Positions 1 to 12,238 are shown, counted from the stretch's first letter. The stretch: 64,000 bases of DNA from Porogramme epimiltina (GCA_900155495.1 FTLJ01000056.1:1-64000); one strand, 5' to 3'. Made by a program: numbers and translations. The notes: generated by a model not told the origin, from the sequence alone.

Positions 1-1481
1 GAAAAGGCGACTCACCTGGCTCCGTGGGGTCGTCGCGCTCCAACGAGCCCCTGGGAAGAGGGGCGACACCGAAGTGCCACCGGAATGGAAGTGGCGGGCG
101 GCCACCGAGGACCACCCCCAGAGCGGGTGATCCAACCCGACTCCGGCCAGAGCTGCGTATACGGGCGGAGGCACCACACACCGAGATGTCCGGGACCCGA
201 ACACCTCAGCACCTCCACGCCGCCCAGTTTGGTGACGACGACGGGAGGGTAGGGGGGAAGGAAGGGGAGGGGAGGGGCGACGGGCGCCTAAGTGGATGAT
301 GGCGGTATCAGATCAAGGAAGGATCGACGCCAAGGTTAGAGGAGCTCGAGTCGAAGCCTCCGCAGCGAACTCACGACATACGAGTTCTTCAGCACTTAGG
401 GAGACGAGGAGGTGGTTCGCAGGGACATCGATTGGACGTCTGTACAAGGAGCGATGTGATGAGTAAACTGTCACAGGAAGAGCGACATAGAGCGACGAAA
501 TCAGTCGTCAAACGTTAATATCAATGACCAACAACCTGTCGTGCCCCTGAGAACGAACGACAACCCCGAGAACCCGATGGGGATCGGAACATGAGTGTAA
601 GATGCAGTCGCGCGAGTCTCGACACGAATACCAACATCCCCGCGTGTTGATATAGCTTTGCAAACTTCTCCGCGGACGAAGGGAAATGAGGAGGAAAGGG
701 CAACGATGATATAACTGGATGCCATTGAAAGGAAAGAGCCAGACGCTCGGTCGCGCGAGGTGGGGCATCGACTAAGGTAGCCTGCTCACGATCCATGCTT
801 ATACTCCTTCGGCAAGCAAAGGATGTGACTTCGTAGACCAGAATTCGAATGTGGGCTCTTGTACGCGTACGGAACGAGGAAAAGGAAACTCACCGACATC
901 GTGCGTCTCGCCAGCAGCCACCACAACGCCAGCGATGTGCGCGAGAAACAGCTTCAGGTGCGGCTTCTCGCGTTCCCGCCATCCTCTGCCCTCCGTAACA
1001 CGTCGAAAATGTTCGATACCTCGATGATCTCTTCAGCAACGACCTCCGAATGTTGATCGGCACAACGCGATCGCTCCTGAGGGCGAAACAAGGATGTCGA
1101 AATAGGCCTGACGGGCTACGGCGACGCGATAAGCTAGACAAGAAGAGCTGTAGCCCAAGGGGTCAGAATAGAAGACAACGATAGACAGACGGGAGTGCAT
1201 ACCGCTGTAGCCGGTCGCTTTGAGGTTTGAAGGAGTTCGCCTGGAAAAGATTGGGAGAGGACATGTCGTTGTGCGCGATGAGGAATTCGTAGTGTGCCCA
1301 GGGAGTGTCGGGGGTGGGAAACTACCGGTAGTTGAAGCTGTGCATACGAGAACGATGTACTAATGCTTGAGCACGGTTGACAAAGGAGAGGCCGAGATAC
1401 CGCCCGAAGACTTCATACTAGCGGGGAAAACTAGGAGAGAAGTAGACTGGAAAGCTATTCAGCGTGGTTGCTGCCTGACAT
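1..1481 (-). CDS. Unrecognised multi-exon gene, possibly broken, running off the left edge
   Basis: Several minus-strand patches read like protein and are bounded by splice signals: one near 1435-1350 (YEVFGRYLGLSFVNRAQAL), one near 1320-1205 (PWAHYEFLIAHNDMSSPNLF, then a GTATGC donor), and one near 1060-880 containing EVVAEEIIEVSNIFDVLRRA and then HLKLFLAHIAGVVVAAGETH, ending at a GTGAGT donor. The two parts of that last patch are in different frames, so there is a frameshift or an unseen intron. A perfect CAG|GTGAGT donor lies at about position 17 on the minus strand, so an exon continues off the window. The ATG at 1481 is a guess, supported by a TATAAA 177 nt upstream. I do not recognise the family. 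It may be a pseudogene. Confidence 0.3.
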
Positions 1482-1657
1482 GACAAGACGTTGAAGAGCC
1501 GGGAGGTCCCAAAGAGGAGTAACGAAGCTGAGATTAGGAGAGGCCCACCCTAGCTACGTAGGAGCAAGGAAGTGGGGGGCGTGTCCGGGCAAGAGACGAA
1601 AAGAGGGGAACGCTATCACGTGACAACCCAGCCAAGCGATGAGCCCCACTTTAGGCG

Positions 1658-1663
1658 TTTATA
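1658..1663 (-). promoter_or_regulatory. TATA-like box of the left-edge gene
   Basis: TATAAA on the minus strand about 177 nt upstream of the proposed ATG at 1481. It supports a minus-strand transcription unit here, but the motif alone is weak evidence. Confidence 0.3.
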
Positions 1664-2578
1664 GGCGCCCATTCAATCCCCCCTTGTTGGCAACTTGAAC
1701 TTGGCCTCGGCCCGGGAGTGTCGCGTCCGACTCTCACCAGCGCCGTTCACGCCCGTGTCTTGGTCCCGCTTTCTGCGGATCTACTTCGAGCGGTGATGCC
1801 TTGATATGACAAGGCGCGTCGTCCTTTGTCGTGAATGACATCACTATCTCTTCGACCCCTTATCGCATGATTCGCATTAGGCGAGTAGCCCTTACTGAAC
1901 GCCAACTACATTCTCGTACTCATCGCTTCTCTAGTAGCCATGACGTCACGGGGTCTAACCTCAGATTGAACAATGCATCCGACTCCCGGCGGTCTCGCCG
2001 AATGGACCGATCGGCGTTGGGCTGCGGGGGACTGATGGCGATGGACTGCCGGTCGTCCTCGTGAAGTGCTGAGATCCCGCTCCGGATCCTTCATCCGGCG
2101 CTTGCAACTGTAGGCCTCGAAAGGCCGAACAATCCTTCGTACCTGCACGTTCCTTTTGGGCGCCAGTACCCCAAGCTCTTTTCCAAACACCCCCGTTTCT
2201 TTGCCCTCAGCAGACGCGCTGGGCATAGCGGAGATGGGCTGAGCATCGACAGAGTTCACGAGAAAGATAATGACGAGAATGAGGCCAAGGCGCACGCCGT
2301 ACCCGAAGTCCGCAACATCGGGCGGATAGAACAGCGCAAATTGCTGCTTGACAGGCTGTCTCTCACATCAAATTTACTTCCGTTCGCGCCGGAGGCTTTG
2401 GACGGTGAGCCCTCGCCGTTCATCCTCTTGCGTCTTACGCGCCCTTTTCTGATCTTCACCCTGTTCCTAGTGACTGTTCCCTTATATTCCTGACACTCTG
2501 TGCTCTCTCTCCTTGAGTCTTCGTTTCCTTGCTCCTCGACGCAGATTTCACTCCAAGCCCCGCGCATCACCCTCAACA
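1664..2578. other. Intergenic region between divergent genes
   Basis: No complete gene seen. A minus-strand patch at about 2340-2235 encodes a hydrophobic stretch (FYPPDVADFGYGVRLGLILV) that looks like one membrane segment of a larger protein. It has no ATG in frame and no convincing partner exons. The rest probably holds the promoter of the secreted protein gene at 2579. Confidence 0.4.
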
Positions 2579-3444
2579 ATGCGCTTTGTCGTCCTTGCAT
2601 CTGCTGCCTCTGCTGCCTTCGCCGGTGTTTCTGCTGTCATGATCCCCGGCGGGTATGATCATGCTGCTCGTCATGTCGAGCCCGTCGCGGACGTCGAGGG
2701 CTACTCAGAGGTGTGTATCGTACTGACTCTAGGCGTTTTTCTGCTCGCCTCAACTCAAATCGACGACTGCGATTCTGACCCTTACCTGTACTCAAAAGGC
2801 TTCGATGACATCTTTGGGGACCAGGTCTCCGGCCTCAGCTAGCAGTGAAGCTGACTTCGCTGGAGTGTATGTGTATTCAGATATCCTTCCACAGCCATGC
2901 TTAACAATCCGTCTGCAGTGCTACCTTCTTCTTCCAGGGCGGCCTGGCCGGCGCATGCGGAAAAATTCACCAGGACAGCGACTTCATCGCGGCCCTCCGT
3001 CAGTTGCAATTTTTGTCTCAACGATGATGTGCACGCGCTTATTGATATCGTGTGGCAGAGCCCACGCTCTACGGCAGCCTCAACGCCGTTTCTCCCAACT
3101 GCGGCAGGAAGATCGGGCTCACGAACACTAACAACGGAAAGACTGTCACTGTGACCGTCGCCGACGTCTGCCCCACGTGCCAACACGCGGACGATCTTGA
3201 CCTCTCGGAGGCCGCGTTTCTTGCGATCGCTCCCTCGTTGAGTGTAGGAGAAGTACCTAGTAAGCTCAAAATAAGCCTAATGCGTCTAATACATGCTCAT
3301 CATTATGTGTAGTCACTTGGTCCTTCCTCGACTAAGCGCGCTCCCCATGTTGTGCTTCTGCCTGCTTAGATGTGTACTATTTGGTTTAAGTTCCAGAAGC
3401 ATGTCCCCGTACAAGCAGCAATACACATTCGCTGGGGGTGGTAG
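2579..3444 (+). CDS. Secreted double-psi beta-barrel (RlpA/expansin-like) protein
   Basis: Small secreted protein with a C-terminal double-psi beta-barrel like that of expansins, barwin and fungal RlpA-like proteins. Such proteins act outside the cell, probably on wall polysaccharides; no enzyme activity is established. The ATG at 2579 opens a signal peptide (MRFVVLASAASAAFAGVSA). Exons as read: 2579-2710, 2799-2866, 2919-2998, 3059-3252, 3370-3444, with GT-AG introns of 52-117 nt. The joined product carries the family blocks GGLAGACGK, DSDFIAAL, LYGSLN, NCGRKI, then TNTNNGKTVTVTVADVCPTC and LDLSEAAFLAIA. The paired cysteines and the VADVCPTC-LDLS core are diagnostic. The end is less sure: an alternative donor after 3252 would change the last 25 residues. 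The prolonged Ser/Ala/Thr stretch in exon 2 is a typical linker. Confidence 0.85.
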
Positions 3445-5068
3445 CGAAGAGTCTTATGAGCCTAGAGTGCCCCGCGGGCGCAAGAAAACTTCCTAGGGAG
3501 GGTGTGGGGGTAGCGTAGGGGAGCGTATGTGGTGGTGGGCCGTTGCATGGGTCTATCGAGCTCCGGGAAGCAGAGGTAAATGTAGAGTGCACCGCGCTGT
3601 GGTCGTCCAGTGCCCTCTCCAGCGCTGTGCGCTCGATAGTAAATGAACGCCGTCCGCCAAAGCATGTGGCACATCCACGCCCAGGTACCTATTGAACATC
3701 AAGACAGGCGAGTTTCAATCGGAAGAGTCTGGGAACAAAACGCGGACACATAAGCGCTGAGGGGCTTCCCGAATTTTACTGCTTCATACAGCTTCATACC
3801 TCGGGGGCCGTAGCGTGCCCAGACATTACATAGCTTCGCTTTTATACATACAGTTGATCGCTATGTATAATAAAGATCAAATCGTTTTCAATTCGTTCGA
3901 CCAACGATGTCACTCTCTCTCCGACTGATGTCAGCGATGCTTTATCAGCAAGCTTATATAACAAGAAGTATGAGTCATATCACATGACCACATCAGTGTC
4001 CCTGTTTTCCGCGCCCAGGTGGCGGACATGAGCCATTTTGCTTGCTGCTAGACCCAACTCTTCATTCACTTCATGAATGCGCGACTTGACCCCCGTATGA
4101 CATTTCTTGTTGCAATAATCCTTCCATGTGTTCTAAATCCACACCAGCAACGAACCTGCCCACTGTATCGTCGGACACCCGGCAGCGTCATAATTGCATC
4201 CATCAGGACCGCCAACTCGGTAAGTTTTGAGCCAAAGTCTAGTTCTGTGGTTTTCTATATGGTTTTATTAGTCCATAATAAGCAGATGAACCGCATTACC
4301 ACAACCCTAAGTGCCGCACTCGCGCATACACAACTCGAAATTGACAACACAGGTACATCCACATCTCGAAATGGGGTGCGAACCGGAATATATCAATGGT
4401 CAATCCGATACTATTGGAGAAAGTAAAGATTGATATGAGGTATCAACAAAATGTTGCCTTTGAAAATGCTACTTGTGATCACCTATCCCGACTATTTCCT
4501 CCTGATTCCCGCTTGTGAGCCGGGGGTCAGGAGGAATAAGTAGGAATAAGTGGGATCCAGCACGCACAAGGGCGCTCAAGTAGCATTTGCAATGCCCCCA
4601 TTTGCTGATGTGCCATGCCTCCCGTGGCGTGTCTTTGCAGTTTTCAAGATGCTTCGGAGGCATCGCTCAGAAGTCTGTGGCACGCTCGGATATGGATGAA
4701 CTGTCATGAGGGAAAGGAGCTAACCTACTCGGAACTTCAGCAGCGTCCTGGGAGAGGACGAAGCTCTGCAGCGTTTCCATTGGCTGTGAACGCTCCTCCT
4801 ACGATGACGAGTGCGAAGCAGTATGTCTCCGGAGCCCAAATAGCCCCTACCACCCGGAAAAGAACCGCCTACCTAGTCGCGACCACCCATTCCAAGTGAC
4901 ATTGTGGACTAAATAATGTTGGTGAGGACGTATAATTGGGTTCACCGATGGGGATTGAGTTTTTTGAAACCACAGAAGCGCATGCGCACCAAAATTAGGG
5001 GACGCATCCCTTTAAGCGGACTACCAATGAAGACAAGCCTGGGCAGCGCGGAGAGTAATCTCCTCGGT
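3445..5068. other. Intergenic region, no gene seen
   Basis: About 1.6 kb with no supported gene. It has an AT-rich part (about 3830-3990) with a short inverted repeat (TATACATA...TATGTATA near 3844-3869) and a duplicated 10-mer (AGCTTCATAC-like, 3780-3800). An open frame of 117 codons at 4073-4426 resembles no family and has no splice or promoter support. Confidence 0.5.
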
Positions 5069-5074
5069 TATAAA
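5069..5074 (+). promoter_or_regulatory. TATA box of the DUF6534 gene
   Basis: TATAAA within GGTTATAAAGCC, 124-129 nt upstream of the ATG at 5198, a plausible core-promoter distance for a fungal gene. Confidence 0.4.
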
Positions 5075-5197
5075 GCCCCGCTACCCCGCCAAGCGTGAAC
5101 ACATATCCTCTCGCCAGTCCGTGCGCGACGTTTTTCTCACCCTGTGCTTCCCGTGATTTGACGTGCGGCCCACCCTGTCTCTATAATCTTACTATCC

Positions 5198-7363
5198 ATG
5201 GCTATGGAAATCCCCGCCGGGTTCACGATATCCCTTGCTAACACACTCGGTGCAGCATTCTTCGGGCACTTTGTGACCGCCATGTGCGTGCTCTACACTG
5301 TCCTCAATACCGCTCGTGTATTTATTACCCTCACCCCTCATAAAGTCTATACGGCATCACCTCTCTCCAGGCATACCTCTACTACCGCAACCAAGTCAAG
5401 GACCCGAGTATCTTCCGTTACTCTGTATGTACCCTCGCATCCTGTTGCTAAAGCTCAGAGAGTTAGAAATTTGCTTACTAATACGGAACCTGTAGGTTCT
5501 AGCATTATGGTGAGGGATCCGCGCATCACTTTTCGCGATCAGGTCGCTAACCATCGAGCTCTGTCATGTTACGTAGGCTCCTTGATGGATTGCACTGCGG
5601 CCTCATCACCGCGCTTATATATGGCTATTGCATCACCAACTTCACGAATCTCGCCGCATTACAGAAACCAATGTGGTACGCCATCTTCACCGTATCGCAT
5701 ACGGGCTGGTATGCTTAAGCCACCCTCGCACAGGCCCTTATCTGTAAGTCGGGCACTCTCTTCTTTGCCCATGGTGAGCTGAGCGATCCTCCCTTACAAA
5801 GGCCACGATCATTGTTTCTGTAAATTTCCCTCGCTCTTATCCCTATATATACTCTTTTAACACTATTGTATGGCTAGAATTTCAGCAACTCTATCGTGCG
5901 AGGGTGAGCAGACGCTCGACAGAGCGAGTACCAGACCATACCCTGAGTTTCTTATATTGCATAGATTCCTCGGCTACCGGATATACAGGCGTAAGATCGC
6001 GTTGTAATCCCCCTGACTGCGGCATTCACCGTGTTGTCGCATCCGGCAGTGAGCGACAAGAGGCTGATCATCCCTAGCATCATAGTATGTCTCGTGCCCC
6101 CTCCTCCGTGTAGCTGGACTTATTTCTGTGCTCCGCTACTGCCCAGTTCATCATGTCCGCATATATCATCAGTGAGTGATGGCATCTGCAATCCAGGATC
6201 TTTTCATTACTAGGCCACCGCTAATCAACCGCCACTCCCGCACATCTCGTTTCTGTATGCAGTAGATGGGACGGGTGAGTGCAGTCGGGCTCCAAGCTCG
6301 CCATAGCTTAAGTACATTGACCTATATCGGTCGTTGTATCCTCTTTCGATGTTCGGACTCGCATCGTTTCACCTCCTCACGATGATCTTGTGCGTCCGGA
6401 AATAGTGTACGCCGTGAAAGTGTAAGTGGATCAGCGCTGCGTGTGAATATGACGCTCACGGAGACCTGGTGTTGTAGGGCGCACGTGGAATCGTACGCGG
6501 ATATTCAACACTTCTCCGTGCGTGACCGTTGTGCTCTCTGCGCTGGGCTTCGATATTCTCCTCCGCTTACTGTGCGCGTGGCTTCTGTCGTTCAGTGGGG
6601 GCAATATTCGGGGCTGTCAGTCGAGGCCGCAGTCGACGTCATCGTCACAATCGCACAGGTGTGGTACTATCGCGAGCTCAGGACAGGGAACCGCAGGTAA
6701 GTGAGATTCCCTATGTGACTACTTTACACTTAAAAGTCTAGCAAACGTTAACGCGTATCTCGGATTGCAGCTCGGATTCCATCCTCCATCTTCTGATATC
6801 GTACAGTGTGAAAACTGGGCTCTTGACGAGGTATGTATCTCACGCAAATGCGTCCGCGGTGTGCTCAATCAGTGCTAGTATATGTGCCATATGCACATTG
6901 ATTACGGTACGTTCTCTCCTCCCTTTCCTCCTACCCCTTCAGAGACCAACTCTAGTCTGCAGCATGCTACAATGCCGAGAAATTTCATATGTTTTGCATT
7001 CTACTTTGCCCTAAGTAAATGTACGCTTTATCTCATCACACTATTCGACATCGTTCCTCATTCGTTGCCAATTTGTTTGTACAGTGTACGTCAACTCACT
7101 GCTGGCCGTCCTCAACGCCCGCGGCTCGCTGCTTGGCGGCCGCCCAGGGAGGGCGCGCGCAATCAAGGCCAATTTCTCCCATGCTCCTGGAGCCATCTTA
7201 GATCCTAACCAAGACATAGAGGTGTGTAGCGTGTTTTCTTTAACGTTCCGCAACGTTAAGCTCGGATACTTTCGAGCAGTTCGTGACAATTACTTCTTCA
7301 AACATGTTGTCCTCCGGCAGCATCGTAGAGACGACGAAGATGGACGCGGATCCCCCCTCTTAG
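5198..7363 (+). CDS. DUF6534-type multi-pass membrane protein
   Basis: Seven-helix-like membrane protein of the DUF6534 family, expanded in Agaricomycetes; function unknown. The N-terminus (EIPAGFTISLANTLGAAFFG) and C-terminus (LYVNSLLAVLNARGS) are the family signatures. In between, exons give AYLYYRNQVKDP, LLDGLHCGLITALIYGYCIT, SIVRGFLGYRIYRLSDKR, SVKTGLLT and NFICFAFYFALS. Introns are about 53-67 nt. First exons: 5198-5317, 5371-5424, a 14-nt exon 5496-5509, 5577-5675. Apparent stops, such as TAA at 5716 and TAA at about 6006, fall inside introns (5676-5733 and about 5991-6047), so the gene looks intact. The last exon ends at TAG 7361-7363 after VETTKMDADPPS. Middle exon borders at 5734-5960 and 6060-6560 are approximate. 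Confidence 0.75.
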
Positions 7364-8017
7364 GATGCATCGCGGCGTTTGCATTCTCGCATACGTATTT
7401 TCTTGCAGCCCGAGACTGTTAAATTGTGCCGACTAAGCTTTTCTGTCGCCCAAATGCTGCAGTGTTTTGGACGTATAACATATACTATGGGCCCCAAGAG
7501 GTTTGCGAGACCCAACAGGATCTAAACGGTCGGACGCGATCACGCTCTACCTATATGCGTCTGCTCTGGGATGCCAGGCCACATCTCTGATTCTGGGGGC
7601 AAGGAGGCGATGTGCTCGAGCCGGAGACGTACAAAGGCGCACTACCGGCGGAATGAGTGCGGTGGTACCCGCGACCGCGACCCTTTCACAGCAGGCTGCC
7701 CCTTCTCAGTGCAGTTGCACCCGGCGTTGAGGGCCCGGAACGCCATCGCACGTGGGCGGCGGCGGCGTGATAGGACGCACGCGATCCGGTTGGATGTGGC
7801 GCGAGTCCGTCGAACTACGTACAGTGTTGGAGCAGAGAGAGGCACCACCGGGAGTACCAACACACACACAGCATATCACTCCATGTTGGCTCGTTCAGTT
7901 AGGTAGAGGTAGAAGCCGGTCAATAAGCCAGGTCACCAAAGCGACTACTAGTACATGAGGGCGGTCCCCCATGTTCGAAGGCCTCGAGTGTGCTCATCTC
8001 TGCGTAAGGCCCCCAGT
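7364..8017. other. Intergenic region between converging genes
   Basis: Contains the 3' flanks of the DUF6534 gene and of the minus-strand small secreted protein gene. No further gene supported; the open frames are arginine-rich and unlike any family I know. Confidence 0.5.
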
Positions 8018-8594
8018 TTACGCCACGTTCAGCGTAACGCCACTCTGCTCGAACACCGGGTCACCCCCAAGCTACATATTAGGCAGTCAGCTCGCCACTT
8101 CCAAAACACCAGCGGCATCACAGCACTAGCAGCGGATTCACTCACCCCGACCAGTTCCAGATGCGTCAGCGTGAGCAGCGCCTCGCCCGACGGCAGCTGT
8201 GGCACTTCGACGGTGAAGTTCTGGTGGAACCCGAGCTGCGGCGGGCCGTTGGCCTGGGGATCCCATGGGCCGCTGAAGAGCACGTCGCCAACGCCCCCGG
8301 GGCTGCTCGGGTTGATGATTGGGCACGAGTTGCCCGGGCAGGTCGTGATCCCGAGGATTATCGCCACTTGGAGTATGCTTGTAAGCGCGTCCTGTGGAGG
8401 CATGTTGAGCACAGTGGAAGCTATGGTAGAATGGGAGGACACAACAAGGGACATACTTGCTGCTGGACGACGACTACAATCTCGGAACCAGATGTGACGG
8501 TCGTGCCATTGGTAGGTGAGACGATGGTCGCGCTCTGGGCGAACGCGGAGACCGCGAGGGGCGCGAGAAAGAAGAAGCTCTTCAACAAGTTCAT
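8018..8594 (-). CDS. Small secreted protein, family known but function unknown
   Basis: Short secreted protein of a type common in polypores, of unknown role. The ATG at 8594 begins a clear signal peptide (MNLLKSFFFLAPLAVSAFAQ), followed by SATIVSPTNGTTVTSGSEI, a typical mature start. Intron 1 begins GTATGT after a run of Gln codons and ends before CATACTCCAAGTGGC. The next exon encodes a two-cysteine segment (ITTCPGNSCPIINP), then GDVLFSGPWDPQ and HQNFTVEVPQL. A second intron (GTGAGT...TAG) leads to a short last exon ending GVTLNVA and TAA at 8018-8020. The mature protein would be a beta-rich domain of roughly 130 residues. Function is not inferable. Confidence 0.75.
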
Positions 8595-8649
8595 GGTGTG
8601 AGGTGGGGTGGCAGTCTCTTTCTATCTTCCCTCGTTTCACCCGGTGGGC

Positions 8650-8655
8650 TTTATA
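8650..8655 (-). promoter_or_regulatory. TATA box of the small secreted protein gene
   Basis: TATAAAG on the minus strand, about 56-61 nt upstream of the ATG at 8594. The short spacing fits a compact promoter with a short 5' leader. Confidence 0.5.
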
Positions 8656-10012
8656 GTCTCCCGTGTCAGGTTGTTCGAGGTGTCGTAAGGCGGAGTTCAC
8701 TCTGTGGCGTCTGACTCCGGCCTGACAAGCCCTCTCTACCAAATCTGCATAGCACACCATTAGAACTGCTTGTCAAATCCAGTGCCACCGTGTCATTAAT
8801 TACCTCTGAAACTCATGCTCTAGGCTCCTGTACTCATTCTCCGACGCAGCCAGCGGACGCGCCACTTCCACGTGCATATAAAAAGATCATGGTGCGCGGC
8901 CGTATGAGCGCCGGGGGGCATTCAGTGTATGGAGTTCCAGATCCTCGTCATACTATGCAGGGATCAAACAGCATATTGAAGGCTTAAGATAGACACAGGC
9001 GGCAGGAGACGAGTGCCCGAACTGTTCTGCATCGTTGAGGGGCGGCGCTTCTTTGCTGGCCAGGGCTTTCCAGTCAGCTACCATGCTGACATTGCGCGCG
9101 CGAGATGTGCTACAAAGGGCTACGCACTTTCAGCGGGCTGCGGCGGTGGCAGCCGGCGTCGGACAGCTATGTCGTTGGATGCGACTTTTCGGCCCCGCTG
9201 AAGAGTGGAGTCAAAATGAGCACCATCCCTGCTCTGGAGCGGTGGGGGATATACGGCAGCGGTGTCGCCCTCCACCTTGTGAGCTAATTTTAACTTGAAT
9301 CTATGCGGGCTAAGTCGCCCGTCGTGACGAAGCATCCAATATGATGTTTCAAGTAGTCGGCGTAATTCTCCCGTAACGAATAGGAGGCCGAAGCCGCGCG
9401 CAGAATAGACCTCCTACGCGCAGGCGCAGCTTGCTAAGTGCCGTCATAAGCAGTGTCCCAGCGGAAGGAGAAAGAAAACAAGATTGAGAGGCGTGCGCGA
9501 CATAGCGTAGTAGCAAGCAACATGACGAGACCAAAACAAAACATAAGCGCTGATGTCGCCACGTGCCGTGCGCCTACGAACGCCACATGTCCCACGTGCT
9601 CAAACCCCACTCTAGGGCTTGTCAGGCACCTGGCTCATCGGCCCTGCTCGTGTCATGATCACATATTCCTTTGTTCTCGTTGTCTTTCGCTCATCCCCTT
9701 CATCTAATCTATACTTTCCGTCTTCGGTCAAACAGACTGATGTGCATGCCGTGTACCCGCATAGCTTCCCGCAAGTCTACGTCGAACGATGAAAAAGAAC
9801 ATTCCCCTTCGAGATGAATGTTATTGTTTCTTGGGCGGCGCGGCGGGTGCGCGCGCATTCGCGATGTGATATCTTGAGCTTGTAGAGTGATGGGCCCCTC
9901 TCTCACCCTTTGTACCCATCACCTCGTATCAGGTGAGAGGTCTTACTCGTTGCCTACCATATTCTCGTACTCAACCAAACGTTGCATCGTGGGTTATCCT
10001 GCAGGCTCTCGG
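8656..10012. other. Intergenic region upstream of two divergent genes
   Basis: No gene supported. It should hold the promoters of the small secreted protein gene (leftwards) and HET1 (rightwards). The HET1 reading frame stays open up to 9887, so a start up to 42 codons earlier cannot be excluded. Confidence 0.45.
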
Positions 10013-12238
10013 ATGTGGCTGCTCAGTACAAAAACTGCTGTTCTTCGCTACTTCAACCGCCCCGAGGATGTTCCGGGTGGGTACGCCATCCTGTCGCATG
10101 TGTGGGGGAAGCCCGAGGACGAGGATACGTTCCAGTCGGTACGAGCTGCCGCGAAGACCTGTGAGGAGAACGCTAGCACCCGAAACTCCTCGCCAGCCGG
10201 ATCAAGTCTCCCACCAACTGGCAGCCTAGCGGACGTGGTAGCGGAGCTGCGGGAAACGGTACAGAGACAAGGGGAGATGCTGTTGGCGCTGTCGGAGAAG
10301 ATGAGACAATTCGAGTCGAGACGTTGGCCGAATACCCCCATGCAAGAGTCATCAGACCAACCCGCGGCTGACCTCGCTCAGGCTGTCGCCAGGGCGCCTT
10401 CATCTGAGGATGTCGCTCACACTTCCGCAGACGAGTTTCCCATTACTCCACGCCACTCCGACCTTATCTCACTGAAGATCCGCAAATTCCTCACTCAAGC
10501 CGAGCAGGATGGTTACGAGTGGGCGTGGTCGGACACATGCTGCATCGACAAGACGAGCAGCACGGAGCTAACGGAGGCAATCAACTCCATGTTTCACTAT
10601 TATTCCCTCTCGGACATCTGCTACGCCTATCTGTCAGACATTCCCGCTGACGCCCTGGCCGTCGGAGTACCGCCAATCTGGAGGACAAATCCGCATTTCA
10701 TCGAGAGCAAGTGGCACAAACGAGGATGGACACTACAGGAGCTCCTCGCGCCCCACAACGTCGTTTTCATGTCACAGGACTGGGCGCCGCTCGGGAACAA
10801 GTACACTCTCGCAGATGTTCTTGAGAAGGCGACCGGGATCCCAGCGAGTGTCCTGCGCATGGAAGAAGACATTGCGGCGATGAGCGTCGCCACGCGCATG
10901 TCTTGGGCGTCATGGCGGAAGACGACGCGGGTCGAGGACGAGGCGTACTGCCTTCTCGGAATCTTTGGCATCAACATGCCGACGATTTACGGAGAGGGGC
11001 GGAACGCATTCTATCGGCTCCAGGAAGAAATCATCAGGTCGTCCATCGACAGTACTTTCCTTGTGTGGGGACCCCAATCCTGGGGCAACACGATCGAGTT
11101 GAGGAAGGAGTTGGACGAGTTGGCCCGCGCCAGATCCGGCTCGCAAGGCGACTCACTCGCACCGTCACCTGGAGAATTTCGATCTTCAGGATACGTCCAG
11201 ACGGGATACGTTGCGACGGAAAAGCAGGTCAGCACGCTTTCTCGACGTCTCCGCTCACACTTGATAATCCAACCTTGACGCCGATAGAGGAAGTCGATGG
11301 TCTCAATGGGGTCCTTCGGGAACATCGCGTTCACAGTGACCCAATTCGGCCTTCGCGCCACCCTCCCCGTGGCGGAGATTGCGGGGCGGTACCTCGCATT
11401 CCTAGGATGCTCTTATCGACGGGACGCCACGCCTGCGAAGTCAGTGATCTGTCTCACCCTCCAGGCTGCCGCACCCGGCGAAGTCAAGCAGCATCGCCCA
11501 CTAGTGTACCACTGCTCGTGGGCCGAAGATACCCGTTGCATATCCATCTCCTTCAATCTAGCCTCTACGCTCAAGTGGGAGTCGCGAGAGATCTACATCT
11601 CCCTACGGCCGGCCTATCGCGAGCGCGCGACCGGCGGCCCAACGAGCATCGCCCGGCTCGTCGCCAGTTCGCCTGAGCGTCCGTACCATTTCACAGCGGC
11701 CGCTGCCGAGAGATGGGGGCGAGAGCACGGGCTTGTGCTGGCGGACGTGCACATGCCGCCCCTCCCTTGGACGGGATTCCCCCCAGTCACTCTGCTTCTC
11801 AGGTTGGCTGACAGTCCGTACCGGGCTACATTTTGGGCGACCCTCGCGCTCGGCTACTGCTCACTTCCGAGCCGCATTGACCAACCCTCAGACGATGGAC
11901 CTTCCGCCTCTGCTCCACCCCCACCCCCACAATCCCGTCCTGCCAGCCGCCATTTTGCAGTCCTGCGTCAATACGGGCCGGACCGTCCTGCAGATATCAC
12001 GGCGCCCATTGTCCCTAGCCATTCTTGCGAACACGATCACCTCGACTTGACGCAGATTCCCGAGTATCCGAACTGGGCCACTTGGCCGCTGGCGAGCGAA
12101 GAGCCGAATTTCCACGTTGTCCGGTTTCGGCGGAGTTCGTCGAATGCTGCAGCGACACTAGAGGTGGATATTACCCCTAGATATGGAATAGGACGTGAGT
12201 CTTATTACAATATGGCCGATGCTCTAGTGCTGCGCTGA
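10013..12238 (+). CDS. HET-domain protein with DUF8212 (HET1)
   Basis: Candidate heterokaryon-incompatibility protein. HET domains trigger cell death after fusion of unlike mycelia in ascomycetes; in basidiomycetes the role is inferred. Exons 10013-11227 and 11288-12238, intron of 60 nt with a GTCAGC donor; about 721 residues. HET motifs in order: YAILSHVWGKPEDEDTFQ near residue 24, WSDTCCIDKTSSTELTEAIN near 175, KRGWTLQELLAP near 235. Then comes the DUF8212-like block (RVEDEAYCLLGIFGINMPTI, GEGRNAFYRLQEEI). I chose the ATG at 10013 because HET2 starts with the same MWLL. Compared with the related fragment at 44.9-46.2 kb, HET1 has lost one base near 12225, giving a stop about 25 codons earlier. 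Confidence 0.85.

Noticed and set aside
2161..2350. Minus-strand hydrophobic segment as a signal peptide of a secreted protein
   Set aside because: The apparent start is GTG, not ATG; the frame reads on upstream, so it is an internal membrane-segment-like patch without a supported gene.
4073..4426. 117-codon frame with a hydrophobic start
   Set aside because: No family resemblance and no splice or promoter context.
5716..5718. In-frame TAA suggesting the DUF6534 gene is a pseudogene
   Set aside because: A 58-nt GT-AG intron (5676-5733) removes it and restores the family sequence PMWPLS.
5991..6047. Apparent frameshift in the DUF6534 gene
   Set aside because: A GTAAGA...GGCAG intron explains it and gives the expected YRIYRLSDKR.
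9887..10012. Earlier start for HET1
   Set aside because: The frame is open, but HET2 shares the MWLL start at 10013 and the 42 extra residues show no similarity.
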